Assembly (NCBI GenBank): GCA_023412455.1
Contig: JAEYNQ010000040.1
Location: 1 to 64,000, forward strand
Length of the DNA: 64,000 bases
From: Bacillota bacterium
GTDB lineage: Bacteria; Bacillota; Clostridia; Lachnospirales; Cellulosilyticaceae
Direction of reading: 5' to 3'
Position numbers and translations under genes: made by a program. Positions 1-8,194 of this stretch are shown piece after piece. The notes beneath the pieces are model-generated. The model searched no databases and was not told where the DNA came from. It saw only the letters and a list, made by a program, of their open reading frames with translations. Each line of letters starts with the position of its first letter. Position 1 is the first letter of the stretch.

Positions 1-81
1 TTAGATAATAATCAGAGATTGTCCATTAGCCGTTATAAGTACAATGAAGTATTTGAAGCTTTTACAAATTATGCAAAGTAG
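1..81 (+). CDS. LytTR-family response regulator, C-terminal end only
   Basis: The window opens inside a gene. The frame gives 26 residues ending at a TAG at 79-81, including the segment LSISRYKYNEVFEAFTNYAK. An 'LxISRxxxxEV' tail is typical of the LytTR DNA-binding domain of AgrA/ComE-type response regulators. It lies 9 bp upstream of an AgrC-like kinase, so it is most likely the cognate regulator. The rest of the gene is outside the window, so the receiver domain cannot be checked. Confidence 0.7.
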   Translation, partial: LDNNQRLSISRYKYNEVFEAFTNYAK

Positions 82-90
82 GCGATAGTA

Positions 91-1425
91 ATGAGTAATG
101 AATGGTTATGGGGTTTATTTGAGTTTGGGATAACTTTAATAGAAAGTTATTTATTAAACGTATTTTTAGATACGTGTTTATCACATAAAAAGGAAGTGCC
201 GACGTACTGGGATAAAATAGGAATAGTAATAATGACAGGAATTATTTTGATAATTAGTGTCACATTAGAAATGAGATTAAAAGTAGGAATATCTCTCATA
301 CTGTATATTATGTTTGCTCATTTATTATATGAGGGGCAATTAAAGGTTAAATTTATTTATTCGGTACTCTTTTTTATTCTAATAGCAGTAGTAGATATCG
401 TATTTTTTCAGTTAGCGGCCATTCTTTTTAATGTTGAGAGTCAAAGAATTATTGAAGAAAATAGTGGGTATCGATTTGTAATCTGCATTTTAAATAAGCT
501 TATTCTTTTTGCCTTTAGTAAAAGTATTTTCAGAAATAGAGTAAAGAAAGTATCTGCCATTCCTAAAAAAATATGGCATCTTATCTTATTTATTTTTATT
601 GCAGGAGTGATAAATCTATTAGCTATTGGTGAAATTGCAATGGAAATTCCTAATAATATATCAGCTATTTTTTGCTTGATTATTATTGCGCTTGGTATTT
701 TTATATGTAATGTGATAGTTTTTTTCTCTTTTGAAGAGGTTTGTGAGTATTTTGCAAAAAGTAAGGAGTATGAGCTCGTTGAATGTCAAAATCAAATGCT
801 TACTCGCGCTGTTCAAGAAAATGAGGAATACCAAAAGGATGTACGTAAGATGCACCATGACTTTAACAATCACTTAAGCTGTATTGATATGCTCTTGCAA
901 ATGAATAATGTGGAAAAAGCTAGAAGGTACATACAGGGTATGTTAGTATCAGCTAACGAGAATAAAAGAATCATTCGATTAGGCAATGAGATTGCAGAGG
1001 CTGTTGTAAATCAAAAATATTTACTGGCACAAAAACAAGGTATAGCTTTTGAGGTAATAGGAAATCTTGAAGAGAATCTACAAATCGATGCAGTGGACTT
1101 ATGTGCTCTACTAAGTAATGCTTTAGATAATGCCATCGAAGCCAGTTTAAGAATGGAGGAGGTGAGTAAAAGGAATATTCAGCTAGAAATGAAACCCTAT
1201 AAGGATTACCTTATGATTAAAGTAAGCAATACGGTAGCAGAAGATGTAAACGTAAAAAATCTGAAGACTTCAAAGGCAGATAAAAGTCAACATGGAATTG
1301 GTATGCTCAGTATGAAGTCTGTTGTAGAAAAATATGAAGGTTATTTAAAATATGAATGCGAAAATAGGCTATTTAATGTTTCTATGATGCTTAAGATAAA
1401 GGGTAACTCAACCATTCGTACATAA
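91..1425 (+). CDS. AgrC-like sensor histidine kinase (GHKL type)
   Basis: A 444-residue membrane sensor kinase. The first ~220 residues form several hydrophobic membrane segments with short loops, as in AgrC/ComD receptors for peptide pheromones. A cytoplasmic GHKL catalytic part follows. The phospho-acceptor region has MHHDFNNH at about residues 254-261. The ATP-binding N box is SNALDNAIEA, starting near residue 342, and a glycine box HGIGM begins near residue 401. These are hallmarks of the HPK10/AgrC group. It follows a LytTR regulator and precedes agrB/agrD-like genes, so it very likely senses the peptide made by those genes. The last codons of the gene contain the first half of a regulator-binding repeat. 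The order (regulator, agrC, agrB, agrD) differs from the staphylococcal agrBDCA order. Confidence 0.85.
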   Translation: MSNEWLWGLFEFGITLIESYLLNVFLDTCLSHKKEVPTYWDKIGIVIMTGIILIISVTLEMRLKVGISLILYIMFAHLLYEGQLKVKFIYSVLFFILIAVVDIVFFQLAAILFNVESQRIIEENSGYRFVICILNKLILFAFSKSIFRNRVKKVSAIPKKIWHLILFIFIAGVINLLAIGEIAMEIPNNISAIFCLIIIALGIFICNVIVFFSFEEVCEYFAKSKEYELVECQNQMLTRAVQENEEYQKDVRKMHHDFNNHLSCIDMLLQMNNVEKARRYIQGMLVSANENKRIIRLGNEIAEAVVNQKYLLAQKQGIAFEVIGNLEENLQIDAVDLCALLSNALDNAIEASLRMEEVSKRNIQLEMKPYKDYLMIKVSNTVAEDVNVKNLKTSKADKSQHGIGMLSMKSVVEKYEGYLKYECENRLFNVSMMLKIKGNSTIRT

Positions 1426-1476
1426 AAAGCTACCATTCGTACATATTTTTACACAAAAAAGAATAATAAGTATAAA
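1411..1476 (+). promoter_or_regulatory. Tandem LytTR box and promoter of the agrB-agrD unit
   Basis: ACCATTCGT occurs twice as a perfect direct repeat (1411-1419 and 1432-1440), each followed by ACATA. The copies start 21 bp apart, that is 9 bp plus a 12-bp spacer, or two helical turns. This is the architecture used by LytTR regulators such as AgrA, and the 9-mer fits the loose LytTR half-site pattern at most positions. A TATAAA-type -10 element lies at 1471-1476, about 25 bp downstream, ahead of agrB. The first repeat overlaps the agrC stop codon. Inference: the regulator ending at base 81 binds here and autoactivates the agrB-agrD transcript. Confidence 0.65.
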
Positions 1477-1498
1477 ATACAAGCAAGAGGTGAGAAAC

Positions 1499-2113
1499 AT
1501 GCTAAAGATGATAAGTGAAGATTTTTCTTTGGTTCTTGTAAGAAATCGTTTAATTTCTGAAGAAGACCGAGAAGTTTATATTTATGGCATTGAGCTCCTT
1601 CTTGCAAGTATAGGAACAACCTTTGCACTTATTTTTCTAGGTATTCTTTTTAAGCAGCTAGAATTCACAGTTCTTTTTATGTTAGTTATGACGACAGTCC
1701 GTGCTTATTCAGGAGGGTATCATGCTAACAGTTATAGTCGGTGCTTTTTAGTGACTTGCTTAGGAGACTTAGTGGGGATGTTTCTAAATATGAGGTTGCT
1801 ACCTAGTATAAGGCTGGGCGGAAGTATCATTTTTCTTATAGTTGCTTTAGTTGTATTAGGGATTGTAGGTTCTTTAAACAGTCAAAAAAATCCTAAAACA
1901 CAACAAGAGATGAAAAAACGAAAGAGAAATGTCCGTTTGTTAATCAGTTTTGATATAGGTTTAGCATGCTTCTTTATATTAAGAGATAGCGAAGTCTACG
2001 GAGAAGATTATTTTGCTATAGCTTATACCTTATTTTTTATTACTATTTTAATGGTGATAGCACTTTTACAGAGGAGGTATTTTTATGAAGGCATGGAAAG
2101 AAAAAGTTCTTAA
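1499..2113 (+). CDS. AgrB-like membrane cysteine protease that processes the AgrD peptide
   Basis: About 204 residues with five to six hydrophobic segments. The family signature is clear: RAYSGGYHANSYSRC, with His75 and Cys82 in the numbering from base 1499. The seven-residue spacing is the same as the His77/Cys84 catalytic pair of staphylococcal AgrB. In the family this enzyme cuts the C-terminal tail of AgrD and forms the (thio)lactone ring. An upstream GTG at 1490 is in frame, but AAGAGGTGAG at 1485-1494 is correctly spaced only for the ATG at 1499, so that start is preferred. The 3' end overlaps the agrD-like ORF by 29 bp, which implies translational coupling. It sits downstream of a tandem LytTR box. 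Confidence 0.88.
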   Translation: MLKMISEDFSLVLVRNRLISEEDREVYIYGIELLLASIGTTFALIFLGILFKQLEFTVLFMLVMTTVRAYSGGYHANSYSRCFLVTCLGDLVGMFLNMRLLPSIRLGGSIIFLIVALVVLGIVGSLNSQKNPKTQQEMKKRKRNVRLLISFDIGLACFFILRDSEVYGEDYFAIAYTLFFITILMVIALLQRRYFYEGMERKSS

Positions 2114-2231
2114 AGGTGTAGTAAAAATGGCAGACAAAGCGGTAGAAGGTGCAAATGGTACGAAGTCCGTATTTTGGTCTTATGAACCTACAATGCCACA
2201 AAAGTTAAGAAAGAATAAAGGTTTAAAGTAA
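2085..2231 (+). CDS. AgrD-like pheromone precursor peptide (48 aa)
   Basis: A short ORF that begins with ATG at 2085 behind GAGGAGGTATTTTT and overlaps the end of agrB by 29 bp. The first ~23 residues are Lys-rich and amphipathic, as in AgrD leaders. The centre is NGTKSVFWSY (24-33), and the tail EPTMPQKL (34-41) is a charged, proline-containing tail like that removed by AgrB. By alignment with clostridial AgrD peptides, the ring would be Ser28-Val-Phe-Trp-Ser32, possibly extending to Tyr33. The usual Cys is replaced by Ser, which predicts a lactone rather than a thiolactone, as known for Staphylococcus intermedius. The peptide assignment is strong from position and layout; the exact ring boundaries are inferred. 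Confidence 0.75.
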   Translation: MKAWKEKVLKGVVKMADKAVEGANGTKSVFWSYEPTMPQKLRKNKGLK

Positions 2232-2317
2232 GAAGGTACATAGTATTTAGGGGAGAGACTTTAATAGAGAAATAAGAGCCCCAAAGTATTTTTTATTGAG
2301 AGAAGGAAGAGATAGAG

Positions 2318-2356
2318 GGATAAGAGAAGGCTACAAGCTTTTTCTTATCCTTTTTT
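2318..2356 (+). terminator. Rho-independent terminator of the agr unit
   Basis: A stem GGATAAGAGAAG pairs with CTTTTTCTTATCC (one bulge) around the loop GCTACAAG and is followed by TTTTTT. It lies about 85 bp after the agrD-like stop and before the serine dehydratase promoter. Confidence 0.75.
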
Positions 2357-2380
2357 AGTGTGCATTGTATGATTTTGGTT

Positions 2381-2386
2381 TATAAT
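2381..2386 (+). promoter_or_regulatory. -10 element of the serine dehydratase operon
   Basis: A perfect TATAAT stands just before the sdaAB-like gene, and no convincing -35 is visible. Transcription would begin near base 2393. That makes the upstream in-frame ATG at 2392 an unlikely start and supports the ATG at 2431. Confidence 0.5.
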
Positions 2387-2430
2387 AAGAAATGCTAAAC
2401 GATAGATTAAAAAGACAACGAGGTATGAAC

Positions 2431-3099
2431 ATGAAAGCATTAAGTGTATTTGATATTATTGGACCGAACATGATAGGGCCTTCCAGTTCTCACACGGCAG
2501 GAGCTTTAAGACTAGCCAGGGTGATGTATAAGCTTGTCAGTGAGCCTATTGAAGAAGTAACCTTTGTATTATACGGATCCTTTGCTAAAACCTATAAAGG
2601 ACATGGTACGGATAAAGCTTTGGTAGCAGGGCTTCTTGGAATGGGCGAAGAGGATGAGCGCATTAAGGAAGCCTTTCGCTATGCCCAAGAAGCAGGTTTA
2701 AAGTATCATTTTGAAATCAGTGAGAGTATCCACTATAAACATCCTAATACTGTAGAAATAAGTGTTAAAGATAGCAAGGGAGAAAGAATGCGTTTAACAG
2801 GCTCCTCCATTGGTGGAGGAGCCATTAGTGTGGATAAAGTAAACGGAATAGAAGTCTTCTTTACAGGAGAGTATTATACTTTATTTATTACCCACCAAGA
2901 TCGCCCCGGAGTAGTAGCACATATTAGTGAATGTCTAAGTAACTATGACATTAATATTGCCTATATGCGTCTTTATAGAGAACAAAAGGGGACAATGGCA
3001 TCGACCATTATTGAAGCAGATGAACCTTTATCAGAAGAAGTACTTGAGGCTATCAAAGCAAGTCCCTCGATTTATAATGCAAAGATTTTTCATTTATAA
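2431..3099 (+). CDS. sdaAB: L-serine dehydratase, iron-sulfur dependent, beta subunit
   Basis: Together with the next gene this makes the oxygen-sensitive [4Fe-4S] enzyme that deaminates L-serine to pyruvate and ammonia. The N terminus carries the family signature FDIIGPNMIGPSSSHTAGA. The C-terminal ~70 residues (YTLFITHQDRPGVVAHISE onward) form an ACT domain, typical of the beta subunit and probably the serine-binding regulatory part. At about 222 residues it has the usual subunit length. Start choice: ATGs at 2392 and 2425 are in frame, but AGG at 2421-2423 is well spaced for 2431, and the -10 at 2381-2386 makes 2392 improbable. The alpha subunit follows 42 bp downstream. Confidence 0.9.
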   Translation: MKALSVFDIIGPNMIGPSSSHTAGALRLARVMYKLVSEPIEEVTFVLYGSFAKTYKGHGTDKALVAGLLGMGEEDERIKEAFRYAQEAGLKYHFEISESIHYKHPNTVEISVKDSKGERMRLTGSSIGGGAISVDKVNGIEVFFTGEYYTLFITHQDRPGVVAHISECLSNYDINIAYMRLYREQKGTMASTIIEADEPLSEEVLEAIKASPSIYNAKIFHL

Positions 3100-3141
3100 A
3101 GCAAAAGAACACATAGAAAGGAAGAAATGAAGGAGAAGAAT

Positions 3142-4017
3142 ATGGACTTTATTAATGCTGTAGAATTACTTGATTATTGTGAGACAAAAAAAATAAGTTT
3201 ATCGGAGGCTATGCTGGAAAGAGAAATCGAATTATTTGGCTTATCAGAGGAGAAGGTATGGGGTAAGATGCAACATGCTTATGACATTATGAAACGTTCA
3301 ACTCATCTTTCCTTAGAAAAAGACTTAAAATCTATGGGTGGACTTTTAGGTGGAGAGGCGAAAAGCCTCTATAAGCGTTACGAAAAAGGACAATCCATTT
3401 GTGGACAGCTTATGTCAAAGGCCATAAGCTATGCAGTAGGTGTACTGGAAGTGAATAGCTCCATGGGACTTATTGTAGCTGCACCTACTGCTGGGTCATC
3501 AGGTGTCATTCCTGGTGTGTTTCTTGCCCTTCAAGAAGAATATGACCTGGAGGATGAAGCCATGGTAAAAGCTCTTTTTAATGCAGGGGCTATAGGTTAT
3601 TTGATTACACGCAATGCTACGGTTTCAGGAGCCGAAGGGGGATGTCAAGCAGAGATAGGTGCGGCTTCAGCTATGGCGGCTTCAGCTGTTTGTGAACTCA
3701 TGGGGGGAAGTCCAAAAGAATGCTTAGATGCAGCATCTACTGCATTAACCAATATTTTAGGTTTAGTTTGTGACCCGATTGCGGGCTTAGTAGAAGCCCC
3801 TTGTCAAAAACGTAATGGGATGGGAGCCTCTAATGCCCTTATTAGTGCAGAGATGACCTTGAGTGGAATTAGTCATCTGATTCCTTTTGATGAAACGGTA
3901 GCTGCAATGTATAAGGTTGGAAGAAGTATGCCTAGTGAGTTAAGGGAGACCGCTATGGGAGGGATAGCTGCCACACCTACAGCCTGTCAACTTTGTAAAG
4001 GAATTTTTGAAAACTAA
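3142..4017 (+). CDS. sdaAA: L-serine dehydratase, iron-sulfur dependent, alpha subunit
   Basis: The catalytic subunit of the two-part serine dehydratase. Cysteines in the contexts GGCQAEIG (about residue 168), LVCDPIAGL (about 210) and EAPCQKRN (about 221) match the ligands of the [4Fe-4S] cluster that activates serine. The glycine-rich stretch PTAGSSGVIPGV is also a family hallmark. Length, about 291 residues, is normal for a stand-alone alpha chain. Two ATGs are possible. AAGGAG at 3130-3135 sits 6 bp before the ATG at 3142, so this is preferred over 3127. It is co-transcribed with the beta subunit. Confidence 0.9.
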   Translation: MDFINAVELLDYCETKKISLSEAMLEREIELFGLSEEKVWGKMQHAYDIMKRSTHLSLEKDLKSMGGLLGGEAKSLYKRYEKGQSICGQLMSKAISYAVGVLEVNSSMGLIVAAPTAGSSGVIPGVFLALQEEYDLEDEAMVKALFNAGAIGYLITRNATVSGAEGGCQAEIGAASAMAASAVCELMGGSPKECLDAASTALTNILGLVCDPIAGLVEAPCQKRNGMGASNALISAEMTLSGISHLIPFDETVAAMYKVGRSMPSELRETAMGGIAATPTACQLCKGIFEN

Positions 4018-4078
4018 AGAAGAGTATGTTCTAAAAGATAGGCCTATCCCATAAATTTATAAAAAGGGGATGATGAAA

Positions 4079-4762
4079 ATGATACAGGGATATGGCTTAT
4101 TAATTGGAATATGTATGGTGGCAATAGGAGTAGTTGTTTTAAACATGAAGCTTGTCCTTAAAAATCCATGTAAGTCACTTAAGACGATCTGCTTTCTACT
4201 CTTCGCCTTTTCTTTATTTCGTTATTTCACACTGATTGTTTATGGAGATAGTCCAAGCTATGAGCAATTAGTGAGTTTGCGTTATTTTTATTTTGCCACC
4301 AGTATAGGCCTTACTATGACGATGGCCTCTGCTATATGGTATGTGGTGCCACTCTATCAAAGTAAAATAATATTCATGAAGTATTTAGCCCTTTTTACAC
4401 CATGGATTCTTTTTTACTTAGTGATCCTTTTAAGACAGCCTACCCGTATTGTGCAAGGTAAGGATTATGGTTATGTTCTAGAACTTTTACCCCCTTATTC
4501 CTTCTATTTGGCCATTATGCAGAGCGCCTTTATAGGTATAGCCTTTTTGCTTTGTGTGGTAGGTATTGTCAAGTATAAGCACATTGAGATCCGAGTAAAA
4601 CTCTTTGTTTTTGTTTTGGCTCAATGGATACTTCTTTTAGATGGATTAACATACTTTTTACCTATTTTACATACGTTTCCACCTTTTACGGTCAGTGAGG
4701 TCATTGGTTTTTTAGCTATAGGCTATGGATTAAGTGGTGGAGAAGTAAGGGGAAAATTATAA
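4079..4762 (+). CDS. Unknown polytopic membrane protein, about 7 TM segments
   Basis: About 227 residues, almost entirely hydrophobic, with seven probable membrane helices. I do not recognise catalytic motifs. The layout resembles the 7TM sensory input domains found at the N terminus of some bacterial histidine kinases, but no kinase or output domain follows. AGGGG at 4065-4069 best supports the ATG at 4079; ATGs at 4070 and 4073 are alternatives. It lies alone between the serine dehydratase operon and a bidirectional terminator. No function is assigned. Confidence 0.6.
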   Translation: MIQGYGLLIGICMVAIGVVVLNMKLVLKNPCKSLKTICFLLFAFSLFRYFTLIVYGDSPSYEQLVSLRYFYFATSIGLTMTMASAIWYVVPLYQSKIIFMKYLALFTPWILFYLVILLRQPTRIVQGKDYGYVLELLPPYSFYLAIMQSAFIGIAFLLCVVGIVKYKHIEIRVKLFVFVLAQWILLLDGLTYFLPILHTFPPFTVSEVIGFLAIGYGLSGGEVRGKL

Positions 4763-4775
4763 GGCAAAGAGGAAA

Positions 4776-4813
4776 AATAAGCCTCCTTAGAAATCATTCT
4801 AAGGGGGCTTATT
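4776..4813. terminator. Bidirectional terminator
   Basis: AATAAGCCtCCTTAGAA pairs with TTCTAAGGgGGCTTATT around a short loop. It sits between converging genes (the membrane protein on plus, degV on minus), with AT-rich flanks on both sides, so it can serve both. Confidence 0.8.
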
Positions 4814-4819
4814 GAGGTT

Positions 4820-5701
4820 TTAAAGAAGATATTCATACTTTTTGATAATACAGATCCCACCTACATCTGGCCCAGTATTGACACCAATAGTGGTTCCAAT
4901 AAGACTATAGGGTTCATCAAGAGTGATACCTAAAGAAGAGCAAAGAGCTTCCTTTAGAAGATCTGCATAGCCTGGGTTATCTGCATGAGCAAGAGTGATA
5001 TGATACATTTCAGGATGACCAGCAACATAATCTATTGTTTCTTCTACGATTTTAGCCATAGCTTTTTTAGTTCCTCTTACCTTGCCACTTGGAAATAATA
5101 AGCCCTCTTGTAAGTAAATAAGAGGTTTAACATTGAGCATGCTTCCTAAAAGAGCAGCAGCTTTGCCAATACGGCCACCATTTTCAAGATAATCTAGTGA
5201 TTCAACAAAGAAGAAAATGCGAGCAGTTTCGCGAAGTTTAAGAGCAGTATCTACAATGGTATCAAAAGGTAAGCCATTAGCAATCATGCGCCCAATTTCT
5301 TGGACAAGTAGACCTTGGCCTGCAGTAGCATTTAATGAATTAATAATTGCGATTTGAGCATTAGGATAATTTTCTAAAATAAGTTCACGAGCATTTAAAG
5401 CAGCATTATGAGAACCACTAAAATGCGCAGATAAATTGACACAAATAATGCTTTTGCCGGCTTCTACTAAAGGCTTAAAATGTTCTACGTAATCATTGAT
5501 AGCAGGTAAAGATGTTTTTGGAAAGATTTTCTCTTGACGAAGTTTTTTGTAAAAATCAGGTACAGATAATTCTTTTATCTCTTTATGATAAGTTATTTGA
5601 TCAAAGGACACATAATAAGGAATAATGTGTACATTGTATTCCTTGACAAGAAGCTCAGGAAGGTCACACGAACTATCACTTAGTAGTACAATTTCAGACA
5701 T
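4820..5701 (-). CDS. DegV family fatty-acid-binding protein
   Basis: A 293-residue DegV/FakB-type protein. In the family these bind a fatty acid and present it to a fatty acid kinase for phospholipid synthesis. The start IVLLSDSSCDLP and the motif SAHFSGSHNAA fit the conserved fatty-acid head-group site. ESLDYLENGGRIGKAAALLGS is the usual central signature, and the C-terminal part has the common NTGPDVGG motif. Length matches the family (about 280-290). The gene stands alone on the minus strand. Which fatty acid is bound cannot be told from the sequence. Confidence 0.9.
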   Translation of the reverse strand: MSEIVLLSDSSCDLPELLVKEYNVHIIPYYVSFDQITYHKEIKELSVPDFYKKLRQEKIFPKTSLPAINDYVEHFKPLVEAGKSIICVNLSAHFSGSHNAALNARELILENYPNAQIAIINSLNATAGQGLLVQEIGRMIANGLPFDTIVDTALKLRETARIFFFVESLDYLENGGRIGKAAALLGSMLNVKPLIYLQEGLLFPSGKVRGTKKAMAKIVEETIDYVAGHPEMYHITLAHADNPGYADLLKEALCSSLGITLDEPYSLIGTTIGVNTGPDVGGICIIKKYEYLL

Positions 5702-5865
5702 ATATTCACCTCCTTCTATTAAATTGTCCTCCTATCCATATTAATATGCATAGGTAGAAGCTGTCAATTCATAAAATAAAACTTATTTTTCAGATTTCAA
5801 ATTGTTCTTTTCAGTCAAGGCTCTGCATATATTTAGTGTAGTGAGGGTCAAAGGGGGGAACATAG

Positions 5866-6321
5866 ATGCTATCTTCAAGTTTAGAAAAATATCTCATGTG
5901 CCTATATAAGATGGGGGAAGCTGAAAAAGAACTAAAAAGTACAGATGTTGCTAAACAAATGAATCAGCCACTTCAAAAAACCATTCAGGCGTTACAACGG
6001 ATGCATTATCAAAAATATATTGTTTATTCTCCCTATCAGCCTCTAAAAATAACGGATCAAGGTAAAGAAATGGCACAGTATCTCATTGCAAGAGGCCAGC
6101 TTATAGAGGAATTTTTGGATTTTCTACAAGTCCATACGAATAAAGAGACAGAAAAAGAAGCTATGGAGCAGTACCTATCTTATGAAACATTGAAGAGTAT
6201 TGAAAAATTTATTCTTCTCAGTAGAAAATATCCTGAGATTTCAGAGCGGTATACTCTTTTACTTAAAAAGAACATAAAGCATCAACTTCTTCCCACTCTA
6301 CCCGAAAATGAGCGCCTTTGA
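5866..6321 (+). CDS. DtxR/MntR-like transcriptional regulator lacking most metal ligands
   Basis: A 151-residue protein that aligns along its length with MntR-type manganese regulators. It has an N-terminal winged helix (LSSSLEKYLMCLYKMG onward, wing near residues 50-65) and a C-terminal helical dimerisation part. The residues that bind Mn2+ in Bacillus MntR are mostly changed: Asp8 is Lys8, Glu11 is Met11, His77 is Gly77 and His103 is Gln102. Only the positions equal to Glu99 and Glu102 remain acidic (Glu98, Glu101). It is therefore probably a metal-independent DNA-binding protein, or one with another effector. AAAGGGGGG lies before the ATG. It is a single-gene unit and its targets are unknown. 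Confidence 0.75.
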   Translation: MLSSSLEKYLMCLYKMGEAEKELKSTDVAKQMNQPLQKTIQALQRMHYQKYIVYSPYQPLKITDQGKEMAQYLIARGQLIEEFLDFLQVHTNKETEKEAMEQYLSYETLKSIEKFILLSRKYPEISERYTLLLKKNIKHQLLPTLPENERL

Positions 6322-6439
6322 GAATAGCTGAAGCTATTCTTTTTTTATTAACAAAAATTAAGATGTATTCCTACATAAAGTGTGTTAAAATGTGTTAAGT
6401 ACGAAATAAGGTTAATCATTATAAAAAACGAGGAAGTTT

Positions 6440-8095
6440 ATGGAAGAGAAAAAAAGTTCACAGAGCCTTATGAAAGGGGCCATGATTTTAAGTATAGGTA
6501 TTTTTGTAAGCCGTATTATTGGCTTGCTCTATCGTATTCCCATTACAAATATCATTGGGGATGAAGGAAATGCTCTTTATAATATAGCGTATACGATTTA
6601 TGCCAATTTATTAGCCTTAACAGCTATTGCTTTGCCTGGTGCACTCTCCAAGCTGGTAGCTGAACGAGAAGCAGTAGGGGCCTATCGTGAAGCTCACCAT
6701 GTCTATCATATTACTCTAAGATATTTTACTGTGCTAGCAGGTGGGTTAGCCATTTTAATGGCTGTAGGAGCGCCTTGGATTAGCCAGGTGTTTTTTCCGG
6801 GGCAAGATGTTACAATGCCGATTCAAGCCCTTGCTCCCACAGTCGTGATTGCTACAGTCATTGCCATTATGCGAGGTTATTTTCAAGGACGAAGTAATAT
6901 GACGCCTACAGCCCTCTCACAGGTTGTAGAGCAAGTTTTTAATGTTATTTTTAGCGTTCTTTTAGCCTATATGCTAGTAGATATTTCCCTTGAAGCAGGT
7001 GCCACTGGAAGTACTTTTGGGACAGGTATAGGTGCTCTGGCAGCTTTTATAGTACTTCTTCTGGTTTATTATAAAGAAAAACCACAGATAAAAAAGCAGA
7101 TACGAAATAGTCCCCATGGAAAGAAGGAAAGCACTTGGGTTATTTTAAAGCAGATTTTAGTCATTATGGTACCTATGGTGATTACAACTTCTGTTTTTTC
7201 TGTTATGACAGCAATAGACCAAAGTATGATTACCCGTTTTTTGCCCCGTTCTATAGATTATCTCAAAGCTCATGGGATGACAGCTTTTATACCTTTGGGG
7301 CAAGCAGCAGAATTAGAGACGGGTGTGGTGATCAGTAAGCTTTTAGGTCAGTTTGGTTTTCAATATACGACGTTTATCAATATCCCTATTAGTTTAGTTT
7401 TGCAGTTAGCAGCTGCATCTGTGCCAGCTATAGCAGCTGCCATGGCCATGGGAAATTATAAAGAGGTACGTCATAAGACACGATTGATTTTTAAAATAGG
7501 GTTAATGGTTGCTGTACCTTGTAGCATTGCTTTTCTGCTTTTTGGTGAACCTATTATAGCCCTTGTTTTGACGCGCCCTACAGGGGGAAAGCTTTTAGCA
7601 GCAGGAGGCTTAGGTTTAATATTTATTACACTGGCACAGCTCAGTGCAGGTATTTTACAAGGGATGGGCAAGCCTCAAGTTGCAACCTTCAATGCTATTG
7701 TGGCTTGTGCTATAAAAGTCATTTTTAATTTTATAGGCCTTACTATTCCTATCTTAAATATTTATGGCTTTATTCATAGTATCACATTGTGCTATTTGAT
7801 TTATGCTATTTTAAATATACACTATTTAACGAAACTTCTTCACTTCCGTTTCAACTGGAAAAAACTAGTGTTAAAGCCTCTAGGGAGTAGTTTAGTAATG
7901 GGAATTGTTTCTTTTCTTTTTTATGTTTTACTCCAGCAGTTCTTGCCAGGGTCCAGATGGAATATGCTTTTGGTAATCCCTCTAGCTATGTTAACTTATT
8001 TTATTGTAGGATTACGAACAGGGGCCATTACCAAACAAGATTTACTTTACCTACCAGGAGGTAAAAAAATAGTAGCTTTCTTAAGTGAGAAATAG
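6440..8095 (+). CDS. MOP-superfamily flippase (MurJ/SpoVB-like polysaccharide exporter)
   Basis: A 551-residue integral membrane protein with about 14 membrane helices. The opening GAMILSIGIFVSRIIGLLYR and GNALYNIAYTIYANLLALTA are characteristic of the YtgP/SpoVB branch of the MATE-like MOP superfamily. Members move lipid-linked precursors such as lipid II or spore-cortex precursors across the cytoplasmic membrane. GAGGAAG upstream of the ATG supports this start. SpoVB (cortex) and YtgP (vegetative) roles cannot be separated without phylogeny. The next gene on the same strand has a feature shared with BofC-like proteins, so a sporulation link is possible but unproven. Confidence 0.85.
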   Translation: MEEKKSSQSLMKGAMILSIGIFVSRIIGLLYRIPITNIIGDEGNALYNIAYTIYANLLALTAIALPGALSKLVAEREAVGAYREAHHVYHITLRYFTVLAGGLAILMAVGAPWISQVFFPGQDVTMPIQALAPTVVIATVIAIMRGYFQGRSNMTPTALSQVVEQVFNVIFSVLLAYMLVDISLEAGATGSTFGTGIGALAAFIVLLLVYYKEKPQIKKQIRNSPHGKKESTWVILKQILVIMVPMVITTSVFSVMTAIDQSMITRFLPRSIDYLKAHGMTAFIPLGQAAELETGVVISKLLGQFGFQYTTFINIPISLVLQLAAASVPAIAAAMAMGNYKEVRHKTRLIFKIGLMVAVPCSIAFLLFGEPIIALVLTRPTGGKLLAAGGLGLIFITLAQLSAGILQGMGKPQVATFNAIVACAIKVIFNFIGLTIPILNIYGFIHSITLCYLIYAILNIHYLTKLLHFRFNWKKLVLKPLGSSLVMGIVSFLFYVLLQQFLPGSRWNMLLVIPLAMLTYFIVGLRTGAITKQDLLYLPGGKKIVAFLSEK

Positions 8096-8194
8096 TTAGA
8101 GACTGATAAAAAAATTGGTGTAAGTGTATAAAAAAAATAATTTTAGACATAATTCCAATAAGTAGCTTTTTATTTGTAATTAAGGAAGTGGATT

